From an uncultured Clostridium sp. (GTDB taxonomy: Bacteria > Bacillota > Clostridia > TANB77 > CAG-508), in NCBI GenBank assembly GCA_948469315.1, contig CAOKLQ010000012.1, positions 1 to 48,425 of the forward strand: 48,425 nucleotides of DNA, in the 5' to 3' direction. The position numbers and the translations under genes were made by a program. The stretch's first letter is position 1. Every line of letters starts with the position of its first letter. Below the pieces are notes generated by a model. The model was given only the letters and a program-made list of their open reading frames with translations. It was not told the origin of the DNA and did no database searches. Shown here one piece after another: positions 1 to 8,231 of this stretch.

Positions 1-81
1 CTAATACAGTAGCTCCAACAACTCCAGCTAATACAGTAGCTCCAACAACTCCAGCTAATACAGTAGCTCCAACAACTCCAG
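1..81 (+). repeat. Three tandem 27-bp coding repeats
   Basis: Three identical 27-base units (1-27, 28-54, 55-81) encode the nine-residue unit NTVAPTTPA in frame with the partial gene at the window edge. The array probably continues to the left. Thr/Pro/Ala-rich repeats of this type are common as extended stalks in surface proteins; that role is inferred. Confidence 0.95.
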
Positions 82-500
82 ATAGTATAGCAACTCCAGA
101 TAATAATGATAATACTGGTACTGGAACCAATACAAATACTGGAATTATTAATACAAGTAAAATACACAAATCCAAAACTACTAAGGCATATAAATATGCC
201 AAAAGGGTCAAAGGTAGGAGCTTATATGACTCTAAAAACAAAAGAGTTGACAAATATAATCTGAAAAAAGGAATGCTAAAATACAAAGGCAAAAAAATAA
301 AAAATGTAAAACAGGCAGGATATCGGACGAATGGAAATTTAGTGTATCTTTTAAAAAATGGCACAGTAAAGCAAATTAATCGTCTAACATTTAAGATAAG
401 AACTTTATATAAAAAAAATATAAAGAAACTTGTCAAAAAGAGAGGTTTTTTTACTAAAGTAAAAACTAAGAGTAACAAAATAAAAAAGATTAAAAAATAA
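3..500 (+). CDS. C-terminal part of a repeat-containing surface-type protein (partial)
   Basis: The frame is open from the left edge, so the start is outside the window. The visible 165 residues begin with three NTVAPTTPA repeats, continue with a Thr/Asn-rich linker (to about residue 60) and end in a very basic Lys-rich domain. I do not recognise the C-terminal domain. The composition suggests an exported or wall-associated protein, but no anchor (LPxTG or membrane segment) is visible. It carries an in-frame CGG at 324-326 that must be read straight, because skipping its C gives a stop within a few codons. A hairpin terminator follows at 541-579. Confidence 0.75.
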   Translation, partial: NTVAPTTPANTVAPTTPANTVAPTTPDSIATPDNNDNTGTGTNTNTGIINTSKIHKSKTTKAYKYAKRVKGRSLYDSKNKRVDKYNLKKGMLKYKGKKIKNVKQAGYRTNGNLVYLLKNGTVKQINRLTFKIRTLYKKNIKKLVKKRGFFTKVKTKSNKIKKIKK

Positions 501-540
501 ACAACTAAGATAAGTAAGTGTTTTAGATTACTTAGAATCT

Positions 541-579
541 AAAATAGAGTAGTTCTCAATTGAGACTACTCTATTTTTA
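541..579 (+). terminator. Rho-independent terminator
   Basis: The stem AATAGAGTAGT/ACTACTCTATT is followed by a T-run, directly after the surface-type gene. Confidence 0.85.
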
Positions 580-712
580 ATGCGTATTAAGTTATGCTTT
601 AGCAAATCTTAGGGTCGCTATTTTTAAAAAATTAAAAATAGTCACTTACTTGTCACTATTAATATATTAAAATAAAATTAACCATAAAGAAAAAAGAAGG
701 GAGAAAATTAAT

Positions 713-1376
713 ATGGAAATTTTAAAAGTAGAAAATTTAAGCAAAATTTATGGAAAAGGAGATACTAAAGTTACTGCTTTAGATAATGTTTCATTTAAAG
801 TAGATAAAGGTGAATTTGTTGCAATTGTTGGTGCATCTGGTAGTGGAAAGTCAACTTTGCTTCATTTGATAGGAGGAGTAGATAGACCAACAAGTCGGAA
901 AGGTTTTTATAGATGAAAAAGATATTCATAAATTTAATGATGATGAACTTGCTATATTTAGAAGAAGACAAGTCGGACTTATTTATCAGTTTTATAATTT
1001 GATACCAATTTTGAATGTTGAAGAAAATATTACATTGCCACTTAATTTGGATAATAGAGAGGTAAATAAACAAAAACTAAATGAAATGTTAAAACTTCTA
1101 GGATTAGAGCAAAGAAGATTTCATCTACCAAATGAATTATCAGGGGGGCAGCAGCAAAGAACTTCAATAGGAAGAGCTATGATAACAAGTCCAAGTATTA
1201 TACTTGCAGATGAGCCAACTGGAAACTTAGATAGTAAATCAAGTGACGAAATTGTAGAATTATTAAAAAAATCAAATAGAGATTATAAACAAACAATTAT
1301 TATGATTACACACAATATGGAAATTGCAAAAATTGCAAATAGAATTATAAAAATTGAAGATGGAAAAATTGTATAA
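713..1376 (+). CDS. ABC transporter ATP-binding protein (MacB/BceA type), read through a +1 shift at CGG
   Basis: This is the ATPase of an export or peptide-sensing ABC system; it energises the FtsX-type permease encoded immediately downstream. Read straight, the frame stops at TGA shortly after codon 62. Skipping the C of the in-frame CGG at 896-898 restores [12 protein letters not shown] and about 220 residues in total, the normal family size. Visible motifs are Walker [10 protein letters not shown] (about residues 39-47), the Q-loop, the signature LSGGQQQR, Walker [10 protein letters not shown] and the H-loop ITHN. The start follows a GGGAG ribosome site. Length is 3n+1, as one skipped base requires. 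The family is certain; the substrate is unknown, and the nearby two-component system makes antimicrobial-peptide detoxification plausible. Confidence 0.93.
896..899 (+). other. CGG +1 recoding site in the ABC ATPase
   Basis: In AGT-CGGA-AAG the zero frame reads CGG and reaches TGA five codons later. Skipping C896 yields GGA (Gly) in the conserved PTSGKV segment after Walker A. Confidence 0.85.
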
Positions 1377-1392
1377 AAAGGGGGAAATAGGT

Positions 1393-3954
1393 GTGAATAT
1401 TCTAAATAAAATATCTGTAAAAAATTTAAAACTAAATAGAAAAAGAACAATAAGTACAATAATTGGAATAATACTATCTGTTGCTCTTATTTGTGCAGTA
1501 AGTTCTTTAGGAATAAGTTTTCAGGCAACTTTAGTAGAAAATGCAATAAATGAAACAGGCTACTATCATATAAATTTAATTAATGTAAATGACAATCAAA
1601 TTAAAGATATAGAAAATAATAGAGATATTAAAGATATTTATAAAGTAAAAAGATGTGGATATGCTAAACTAGAAAATAGCAAAAATGAAGATAAACCTTA
1701 TGTAAAACTATTTTCAATGGATAATAGGACTTTTGATAATTTAAGTTTAAAATTAATAGAAGGAAGGTATCCTACAAATTCTAATGAAATAGTTATAAGT
1801 AATGCAATTGCTAAAGATGCAAAAGTAGATTATAAAATAGGAGATACAATTAAATTAAATGTAGGCCAAAGAAAAACATCAGATGATTATGATTTAGATA
1901 GCAAAAATCCATATAATATAGAAGATGAACAAATAATTAATACAAGAGAACATACTTTTAAAATAGTAGGAATTATAAAAAAGCCAGATGTAAGTTTTGA
2001 AGGTTATTCAGAACCTGGTTATACAGCTATAAGTATAGGAATTAATGAAGGTCAAAAGGATTTATATGTAAGTTTAAAAAATCCAAAGCAATTTAAGACA
2101 GATATACCAGAATTATTAGGAATAAAAAAATATGATGATTTAAATGTTATAAAAGGTGAGCAAGGAAAATATGAAGATTATATAATAAATTCAGAACTTT
2201 TAAGATGGGAAGCATTTGCATTTTCAGATTCAACAGTTAATATGTTATACAGTGTTATTGGAGTAGTAATATTTGTTATAATATTTACAAGTATATTTTG
2301 TATTAGAAATTCATTTGCAATAGCAACAACGGAAAAAACAAAAATGTATTCAATGCTTGCAAGTATAGGAACTACTAAAAAACAAATAAGAAAAAATGTA
2401 ATTACTGAAGGTTTGTTATTAGGAGTAATTGGAATTCCACTAGGAATATTATCTGGATTATTTGCAGTATTTGTATTACTACAAATAGTAAATAAATTAC
2501 TTGGAGAGTATTTACTTGCACATGTAGATGGATTAGTATTTAAAATATCTTATCTTCCAATATTATTATCAATTGTACTAGGAATAGTAACAATTTACTT
2601 ATCTGCAAGGAGCTCAAGCAAAAGAGCAAGCAAAGTAAGTCCTATAGAAGGACTTAGGAGTTCAAATGATATAAAAATAAAGAAAAATAAATTAAAAGTA
2701 CCAAAAATAATTTCAAAAGTATTTAAAACAGGTGGAGTTTTGGCATATAAAAACTTAAAAAGAAGTAAGAAAAAATATAAAGCAACAGTAATATCAATCT
2801 CAGTTAGTATTTTTATATTTATAACAATGAATGCATTTATAACTAATATGTTTGGATTAACAAACACTTATTATGAAGATTATAATTATAATTTATTAAT
2901 AAGAGGAGATTTAAATAATGATGAAATAAACAAAATAGTATCACATGAAAGTGTACAAAGTTATTCAACTTTATATGAAACCAAAGATTATCTTAAAATT
3001 AAAGATTTAAGTAAAATAAATGAAAATTCATCAAGTTTGGATGATGATCAATATAGAGAAAAAATAAAAATTGTAAGTGATGAAAATGAAGAAAAGTATG
3101 CTGCACTTCAAATTGTAGCCCTAGATAGTAAATCTTTTCAAAACTATGTTAAAAAAATAGGTATGAATTATAAAGATGTAGAAAAAGATGGAATATTATG
3201 TGATGAATCGCAAGTTTTTGATAGTAATACACAAAAAACAAGAAGTGTTAGAAGATATAACTACAAAAAAGGAGACATAGTGAAAGGTGAAAGTAATAAT
3301 AAAAAACTAGAAATAAAAATTGGAGAAATATCAAAAACAAAACCAGATGGAATTGAAAAAACTTATTATGAAGATGGTTTTTTAATTATCAATAAAGAGC
3401 AATATAAAAATTTAGATTTTTATTTGGAAAATATAACAATACAGTCAAAAGATGCAAGTAAAATGCAAAAAGATATAGAAAACATAGTAGATTCAAACAA
3501 TATTTATAATATAGATGAAGCGGCAAAAGAAGAAAAAGCAATGGTTTTAGTAATAAAAATATTTTTATATGGCTTTATTTCTGTAATAACATTAATAGGA
3601 GTAACAAATATATTCAATACAATAACATCAAACATGGAATTAAGACAAAAAGAATTTGCAATGTTAAAATCTATAGGAATGACTAAAAAAGAGTTTAATA
3701 GAATGATAAATTTAGAAACTATATTTTATGGAACTAAATCTTGGATTTATGGTACAATAATGGGCTTACTTGGAACATTTGCAATGTACAAGGCATTTAG
3801 TGTAAAAATTGACGAAGGAATATATATTCCAATAAATGCAATTATAATTTGTGCAATATTTGTGTTCTTGTTTGTGTTTATTATAATGAAGTATTCTATA
3901 TCAAAGATTAATAAGCAAAATACAATAGAGACTATAAGGAAAGAAAATATATAA
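1393..3954 (+). CDS. FtsX/MacB-type ABC transporter permease
   Basis: This integral membrane permease pairs with the upstream ATPase. About 853 residues. An N-terminal membrane segment (about residues 20-40) is followed by a MacB-like extracellular domain and a first FtsX block with three membrane segments (about 280-410). A second extracellular region and a second FtsX block fill the C-terminal part. This duplicated FtsX layout is typical of large Firmicute peptide exporters. I chose the GTG at 1393 because GGGGGAAATAG precedes it; an ATG at 1354 would overlap the end of the ATPase gene and has no ribosome site. Together with the response regulator and kinase downstream it looks like a sensing and detoxification module; the substrate is unknown. 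Confidence 0.9.
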   Translation: MNILNKISVKNLKLNRKRTISTIIGIILSVALICAVSSLGISFQATLVENAINETGYYHINLINVNDNQIKDIENNRDIKDIYKVKRCGYAKLENSKNEDKPYVKLFSMDNRTFDNLSLKLIEGRYPTNSNEIVISNAIAKDAKVDYKIGDTIKLNVGQRKTSDDYDLDSKNPYNIEDEQIINTREHTFKIVGIIKKPDVSFEGYSEPGYTAISIGINEGQKDLYVSLKNPKQFKTDIPELLGIKKYDDLNVIKGEQGKYEDYIINSELLRWEAFAFSDSTVNMLYSVIGVVIFVIIFTSIFCIRNSFAIATTEKTKMYSMLASIGTTKKQIRKNVITEGLLLGVIGIPLGILSGLFAVFVLLQIVNKLLGEYLLAHVDGLVFKISYLPILLSIVLGIVTIYLSARSSSKRASKVSPIEGLRSSNDIKIKKNKLKVPKIISKVFKTGGVLAYKNLKRSKKKYKATVISISVSIFIFITMNAFITNMFGLTNTYYEDYNYNLLIRGDLNNDEINKIVSHESVQSYSTLYETKDYLKIKDLSKINENSSSLDDDQYREKIKIVSDENEEKYAALQIVALDSKSFQNYVKKIGMNYKDVEKDGILCDESQVFDSNTQKTRSVRRYNYKKGDIVKGESNNKKLEIKIGEISKTKPDGIEKTYYEDGFLIINKEQYKNLDFYLENITIQSKDASKMQKDIENIVDSNNIYNIDEAAKEEKAMVLVIKIFLYGFISVITLIGVTNIFNTITSNMELRQKEFAMLKSIGMTKKEFNRMINLETIFYGTKSWIYGTIMGLLGTFAMYKAFSVKIDEGIYIPINAIIICAIFVFLFVFIIMKYSISKINKQNTIETIRKENI

Positions 3955-4100
3955 GATAGGTTTAAAAACTCTTATTAATACAAGAAATTTATAAACTGTA
4001 AATAGTAATAAAATACAAAAAAATGTTTTGGATATATTGCATTTTATTAAAAGTTATTATATAGTAGTATTCATAGGAAATGATAAAAGTAGATGTGTTT

Positions 4101-4325
4101 GTGTTGCCACTTACATACATAGTTTTACTATGAGAATGGAGGTGGTGTCTATGGTAGAATCAGCATTATTAATAATAACTTATCTATTATTCTATGGATT
4201 AATAGGTGTAACTATCATAAATATTGCCCTAATTGTAACCTTAGTTATTATTTTGAGCAAATAATAAAACGGCACATTTGCTTGGCAGAGCGAAGTGTCG
4301 TTTATCCATATTTTTATGTGGTAAC
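4101..4325 (+). ncRNA. Candidate type I toxin mRNA with 5'-3' closing pairing
   Basis: The segment GTTGCCAC at 4103-4110, upstream of the small hydrophobic gene, can pair with GTGGTAAC at 4318-4325 beyond its stop (seven Watson-Crick pairs and one G-U). A further hairpin (AAACGGCAC with GTGTCGTTT, about 4267-4302) lies just after the stop codon. End-to-end pairing and an overlapping hairpin are hallmarks of Firmicute type I toxin-antitoxin loci. The antisense RNA itself is inferred. Confidence 0.5.
4151..4264 (+). CDS. Small hydrophobic protein, candidate type I toxin
   Basis: This 37-residue protein (begins MVESALLIITYLL) is almost entirely one membrane segment followed by a short LSK tail. 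It has a strong ribosome site, GGAGGTGG, seven bases before the ATG. Size, single membrane helix and flanking complementary sequences match the TxpA/BsrG class of Firmicute type I toxins, which damage the membrane when not silenced by an antisense RNA. A second locus with the same architecture is at 6430. I do not recognise the exact family, so the toxin role is inferred from layout. Confidence 0.6.
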   Translation: MVESALLIITYLLFYGLIGVTIINIALIVTLVIILSK

Positions 4326-4423
4326 CGCATTTAATGCGATTGTCATTTCCTATATTGATTATAATCGAATTATAAGATATTGTCAAATTTTTAAATTCTT
4401 ATAATAATCATGAGGGAAAATTT

Positions 4424-5074
4424 ATGAAAATCCTATTAGTAGAAGATAATGAAATGGTAGCAAAAGGACTTATATATCTGCTTACTCAAAAAGGTTATGA
4501 TGTAATACATAAAACAAATGTAAGTAAAACAAAGCAGTTTTTACAAAATGAAAAAGCAAATTTAATAATTTTAGATATAGCCCTTCCAGATGGAGATGGT
4601 TTTACTTTATATGAAAAAGAAATAAAAGCAAAAAACATACCTACAATATATTTAACAGCAAAAGATGAAGAAGATAATATAGTAAAAGGCTTAGAACTTG
4701 GAGCAGATGATTATATTACAAAACCATTTTCTTCAAGAGAACTAATAGCTAGAATAAATAGAATTATACGAAAAAATCAGGTAGTAAAAGTAAAAGATAT
4801 AGAATTTGATTTAGATAAAATGGTTGTTTATAAACAAAATCAAGAAATAAATTTAACAAGTTTGGAGTTAAAAATACTTTATTTATTATTTACTAATTTA
4901 AACAAAGTAGTTACAAGAAATGATATAATAGATAAAATATGGGAATGGACTGGAAATGATGTAAATGATAATACTGCATCAGTATACTTAAAAAGAATTA
5001 GACAAAAGCTTAACACTAATATTATTACAACTGTTAAAGGAATAGGATATAGGGTAGATGAAGATGAAAAATAA
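4424..5074 (+). CDS. OmpR/PhoB-family response regulator
   Basis: This transcription factor is controlled by the kinase encoded next to it. 216 residues. The receiver domain (1-115) shows acidic residues ED near the N-terminus, the phospho-acceptor Asp in IILDIALPDGDG (about residue 51) and the conserved Lys in DDYITKPF. The C-terminal winged helix (about 125-216) ends with the usual VKGIGYRV motif. The gene overlaps the start of the kinase gene, so the two are translationally coupled. Because it lies downstream of the ABC transporter, control of that transporter is likely but not shown. Confidence 0.93.
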   Translation: MKILLVEDNEMVAKGLIYLLTQKGYDVIHKTNVSKTKQFLQNEKANLIILDIALPDGDGFTLYEKEIKAKNIPTIYLTAKDEEDNIVKGLELGADDYITKPFSSRELIARINRIIRKNQVVKVKDIEFDLDKMVVYKQNQEINLTSLELKILYLLFTNLNKVVTRNDIIDKIWEWTGNDVNDNTASVYLKRIRQKLNTNIITTVKGIGYRVDEDEK

Positions 5075-6278
5075 AATCGAACTTAAAAAATCTATAATAG
5101 CTTGTATATGTGTAATTTTAATTATAGATATAGTATTTGCAATTATTTGTAATAATCAATATAAAACATATACTAAAAACTTTAATTACAAAATTAATCA
5201 AATAGTAGAAACAATAAATAGTAAATATCCTAATATAGAAAAAATTGAAATAATGGAAATACTAAATAGCAAGGAAAATACAGATAATTCATTATTAAAA
5301 GAATATGGAATAGATATTCAAAAAGAAGCGGTTATTTTAGAAAATGATAGATATTTTAAAAATTTTCTAATTTTAAATATAACAATTATAACAACACTTG
5401 GTTTTATGATATTATTTATATTACTTAAGTATAACTATATAAAAGACAAAAAGTTAAAGCAAATAACAAATTATATAGAAGATATTAATAATAAAAATTA
5501 CAAATTACATATAGAAGATAATACGCAAGATGAATTATCAATTTTAAAAAATGAAGTATACAAAACAACAGTTATGCTAAAAGAAGTAGCCCAAAATTCA
5601 AAACAAGATAAAATAAATTTGAAAAATTCGTTGTCAGACATATCACATCAACTAAAAACACCATTGACATCAATAGAAATTATGTTAGACAATATTTTAG
5701 ATAATCCTCAAATGGATAATGAAACAAAATTAGAATTTATAAAAGATATTAAAAGGCAAATAATAAATATAAATTTTTTAGTAAATTCATTATTAAAATT
5801 ATCAAAATTAGATGCAAATAGTATAAAATTTATAAATAAAACTGAAAAAGTAGAAGATATAATTAATCAAAGTATAAAAAATGTAGAAAGTATATGTGAT
5901 TTAAGAAATATTGAAATTAAAGTACAAGGACAAGTTGAAAACAAAATAAATTGCGACATAAAATGGCAAGTAGAAGCAATTACAAATATACTAAAAAATG
6001 CAATAGAACATTCAAATGAAAATTCTAAAATAAATATAAATTATGAGCAAAATAATGTATACACAAAAATAGAAATTACAGATTTTGGAAAAGGAATTAA
6101 TAAAGAAGATTTGCCACATATATTTGAAAGGTTTTACAAAGGTAAAAATTCATCAAGTAATAGTGTAGGAATTGGCTTAGCACTTGCGAAAACTATAATT
6201 GAAAACAATGGTGGGTATGTGCAAGTAGAATCTAAAGAAAATGAGGAAACTACATTTATAATTAAATATGTATATTAA
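5058..6278 (+). CDS. Two-component sensor histidine kinase
   Basis: This membrane kinase partners the preceding response regulator. About 406 residues. There are two membrane segments (about 12-32 and 102-125) around a short extracytoplasmic loop of some 70 residues. A HAMP-like linker leads to the dimerisation helix with the phospho-acceptor His in DISHQLKTPLTS, then the ATPase domain with N box NAIEHS, DFGKGI and the G2 motif SVGIGLALA. The start is either the ATG at 5058 or the one at 5064, both overlapping the regulator gene. The modest extracytoplasmic loop gives no clue to the ligand. Confidence 0.93.
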   Translation: MKMKNKIELKKSIIACICVILIIDIVFAIICNNQYKTYTKNFNYKINQIVETINSKYPNIEKIEIMEILNSKENTDNSLLKEYGIDIQKEAVILENDRYFKNFLILNITIITTLGFMILFILLKYNYIKDKKLKQITNYIEDINNKNYKLHIEDNTQDELSILKNEVYKTTVMLKEVAQNSKQDKINLKNSLSDISHQLKTPLTSIEIMLDNILDNPQMDNETKLEFIKDIKRQIININFLVNSLLKLSKLDANSIKFINKTEKVEDIINQSIKNVESICDLRNIEIKVQGQVENKINCDIKWQVEAITNILKNAIEHSNENSKININYEQNNVYTKIEITDFGKGINKEDLPHIFERFYKGKNSSSNSVGIGLALAKTIIENNGGYVQVESKENEETTFIIKYVY

Positions 6279-6384
6279 AAAATTATAAATAAATAAATCA
6301 TATAATACAAAAGAATGTTTTGATTAATATTGACTTTTAAATTAATAATATATATAATCTCTATAAGAAAATAAGGAAAAGCAG

Positions 6385-6604
6385 AGTGTGGTATCATCTC
6401 AATTTTTAAAAGAAAGCGAGGTGATGCATATGTTAGAAGAATATATTTTACAATTATTAATTTTATCATTTATAGCAAATATAGTTCTTGCTTTCATCTC
6501 TTTAGCGTTAATTGTAATGTTTGTTATAATTACATATAAAGAAAAACACATCTCTGCTACCCATTAGAGATGCGATTATTTCAATTTTCTTATGGTACCA
6601 CACT
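6385..6604 (+). ncRNA. Second candidate type I toxin mRNA with 5'-3' pairing
   Basis: AGTGTGGTA at 6385-6393 is perfectly complementary to TACCACACT at 6596-6604, beyond the stop of the enclosed small gene. An internal hairpin (CATCTCT/AGAGATG, about 6549-6572) spans the stop codon. The design mirrors the locus at 4101-4325, although the proteins differ. Confidence 0.5.
6430..6567 (+). CDS. Small hydrophobic protein, candidate type I toxin
   Basis: 45 residues beginning MLEEYILQLLILSF, with one long membrane segment (about residues 5-36) and a polar tail KEKHISATH. The ribosome site is AGCGAGGTGAT. The gene sits inside a region whose 5' and 3' ends are complementary, as in the locus at 4151. 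A membrane-acting toxin silenced by an antisense RNA is the best explanation; a small structural membrane protein is the alternative. It is shorter than genes that automated callers usually keep. Confidence 0.55.
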   Translation: MLEEYILQLLILSFIANIVLAFISLALIVMFVIITYKEKHISATH

Positions 6605-6703
6605 TTGTGGCCCCTTGTTTTCTATATTTATTATAATATAGAATTTTTTATATGTCAATTTTTTAAAAATAAAATTATATAATTTTTAAGGAGGATATTT
6701 TTA

Positions 6704-7585
6704 ATGGAAAAGTCTAAAGTCTATTTTACAAGTGAAATAACGCCACAAAGTATTGTAAAAATGTATGAGGTGCTAAATTGTCCATTAAAAGGAAAGGTTG
6801 CAGTAAAATTACATTCAGGAGAAAAAGGAAATCAAAATTACATTAGACCAGAAATGGTAAAGAAAATAGTAGAGCATGTAAATGGAACAGTTGTGGAATG
6901 TAATACAGCTTATGAAGGAGCAAGAAATACAACTGATAAACATAAAAAATTAATTCAAGAACATGGATGGACAAGATATTTTGATGTAGATATTATGGAC
7001 GCTGAAGGTGAAGATAAGGTTTTAGAAATACCAAATGGAAAAGTAATTAATAAAAACTATGTTGGAAAAAATATAGATAATTATGATTCTATGCTTGTAT
7101 TATCACATTTTAAAGGTCATCCAATGGGTGGATATGGAGGAGCATTAAAGCAGTTATCAATAGGTGTTGCTTCATCTGCTGGAAAATCTTGGATCCATTC
7201 TGCTGGTAAAACAACAGATCAGAATAAATTATGGGATATGGTAGCTGAGCAAGATAAATTTTTAGAATCAATGGCAGATAGTGCAAGTAGTGTTGCTGAA
7301 AAATTTGAAGGAAATATTGTTTATATAAATATAATGTGTAATATGAGTGTAGATTGCGACTGTTGTAGTGTTGCCGAAGATCCATGTATAAAAGATATAG
7401 GAATACTTGCATCTTTAGATCCAGTTGCTATAGATCAGGCTTGTATAGATTTAGTAAAAAATTCAAAAGATGAAGGAAAAGAGCATTTACTAGAAAGAAT
7501 AAACTCAAGACATGGAACACATACAATAGATGCAGCGCAGCAGTTAGGTATGGGGTCTAAAGAATATGAATTAATAAATGTGTAA
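6704..7585 (+). CDS. DUF362 domain protein
   Basis: 293 residues, matching the DUF362 family: an N-terminal VAVKLHSGEKGN segment, the central SHFKGHPMGGYGGALKQLSIG motif region, and a Cys-rich segment CNMSVDCDCC (about residues 213-222) that probably binds a metal or Fe-S cluster. The family is frequent in anaerobes, often as an Fe-S protein of unknown function. It starts with an AAGGAGG ribosome site and is followed by a two-way terminator shared with the spore coat gene on the other strand. No function can be assigned beyond the family. Confidence 0.85.
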   Translation: MEKSKVYFTSEITPQSIVKMYEVLNCPLKGKVAVKLHSGEKGNQNYIRPEMVKKIVEHVNGTVVECNTAYEGARNTTDKHKKLIQEHGWTRYFDVDIMDAEGEDKVLEIPNGKVINKNYVGKNIDNYDSMLVLSHFKGHPMGGYGGALKQLSIGVASSAGKSWIHSAGKTTDQNKLWDMVAEQDKFLESMADSASSVAEKFEGNIVYINIMCNMSVDCDCCSVAEDPCIKDIGILASLDPVAIDQACIDLVKNSKDEGKEHLLERINSRHGTHTIDAAQQLGMGSKEYELINV

Positions 7586-7624
7586 AAAAATAAGGTTATA
7601 GAATATACTATAACCTTATTTTTT
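7586..7624. terminator. Bidirectional terminator between convergent genes
   Basis: AATAAGGTTATAG and CTATAACCTTATT form a stem with A/T runs on both sides. It serves the DUF362 gene and the convergent coat-protein gene. Confidence 0.9.
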
Positions 7625-7868
7625 AGCTATTTGCAAATTTTTGCTTAACAGTATCAATTTTTGTTTGTTCTACAGTGTCCATTTTATACCAACCTTTTTC
7701 AGCCATTAAATTAAAAATTTTGTTTTGAATATCTAATGAAGTGTTTAGTGCATCCTTAAAAGCTGCATGAACTTCAGCTGTTGAAGATTCTATAGTACCA
7801 TGAAGATATAAATCACAAACACCTTTTATTATTAGTAATTCTTTTTCCAATAAATCTTTATCTTGCAT
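7623..7868 (-). CDS. CotF-like spore coat protein
   Basis: 81 residues, acidic and helical, with the pattern of CotF-type (ferritin-like) coat proteins: two helices joined around GTIESSTAEVHAAFKDALN, ending with EKGWYKMDTVE, which is typical of clostridial coat proteins. It is probably deposited on the forespore surface. It is the second gene of a two-gene unit, ten bases after the gene at 7879-8052. The family call rests on motif recall (YxxGTxES and GWY) and is fairly safe. Confidence 0.8.
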   Translation of the reverse strand: MQDKDLLEKELLIIKGVCDLYLHGTIESSTAEVHAAFKDALNTSLDIQNKIFNLMAEKGWYKMDTVEQTKIDTVKQKFANS

Positions 7869-7878
7869 AATCTCCTCC

Positions 7879-8052
7879 TTATAATAGATTTAAAAACTTA
7901 TTAAAAATTTTAGTATGTTGTTGCTCTAGTTCTCCTATATAAGAAGAAAGAGTTGTATCTGTTAATTGTGCAGAAGTATACTTACTACATATTTTCATAA
8001 AATTTTCATGTCCCAAAGCATCTTCAACATATAAAAGCTCTTTACTTGTCAT
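7879..8052 (-). CDS. Small CotF-like spore coat protein partner
   Basis: 57 residues starting MTSKELLYVEDALGHE. The phrase YVEDALGHE and the following helix are typical of the short coat-protein genes that precede CotF-like genes in Clostridia. The start follows a strong TAGGAGGT ribosome site. It lies ten bases upstream of the CotF-like gene and is presumably co-transcribed in the mother cell. Function beyond a coat role is unknown. Confidence 0.75.
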   Translation of the reverse strand: MTSKELLYVEDALGHENFMKICSKYTSAQLTDTTLSSYIGELEQQHTKIFNKFLNLL

Positions 8053-8231
8053 ATAAATCTACCTCCTAAAGATAATTTTCCCAAAATATGTAAAAATATA
8101 CAGTTTAAAATAAATCAAAGCTTGTTTTATATATTATAAAGTGTTAGAATTTGTTTATACTGATAGGTCAGTATAAAGATTTTTTTCAATATATATGATA
8201 TATTTTAATAAAGTAGAGGAGAGAAGTATAT

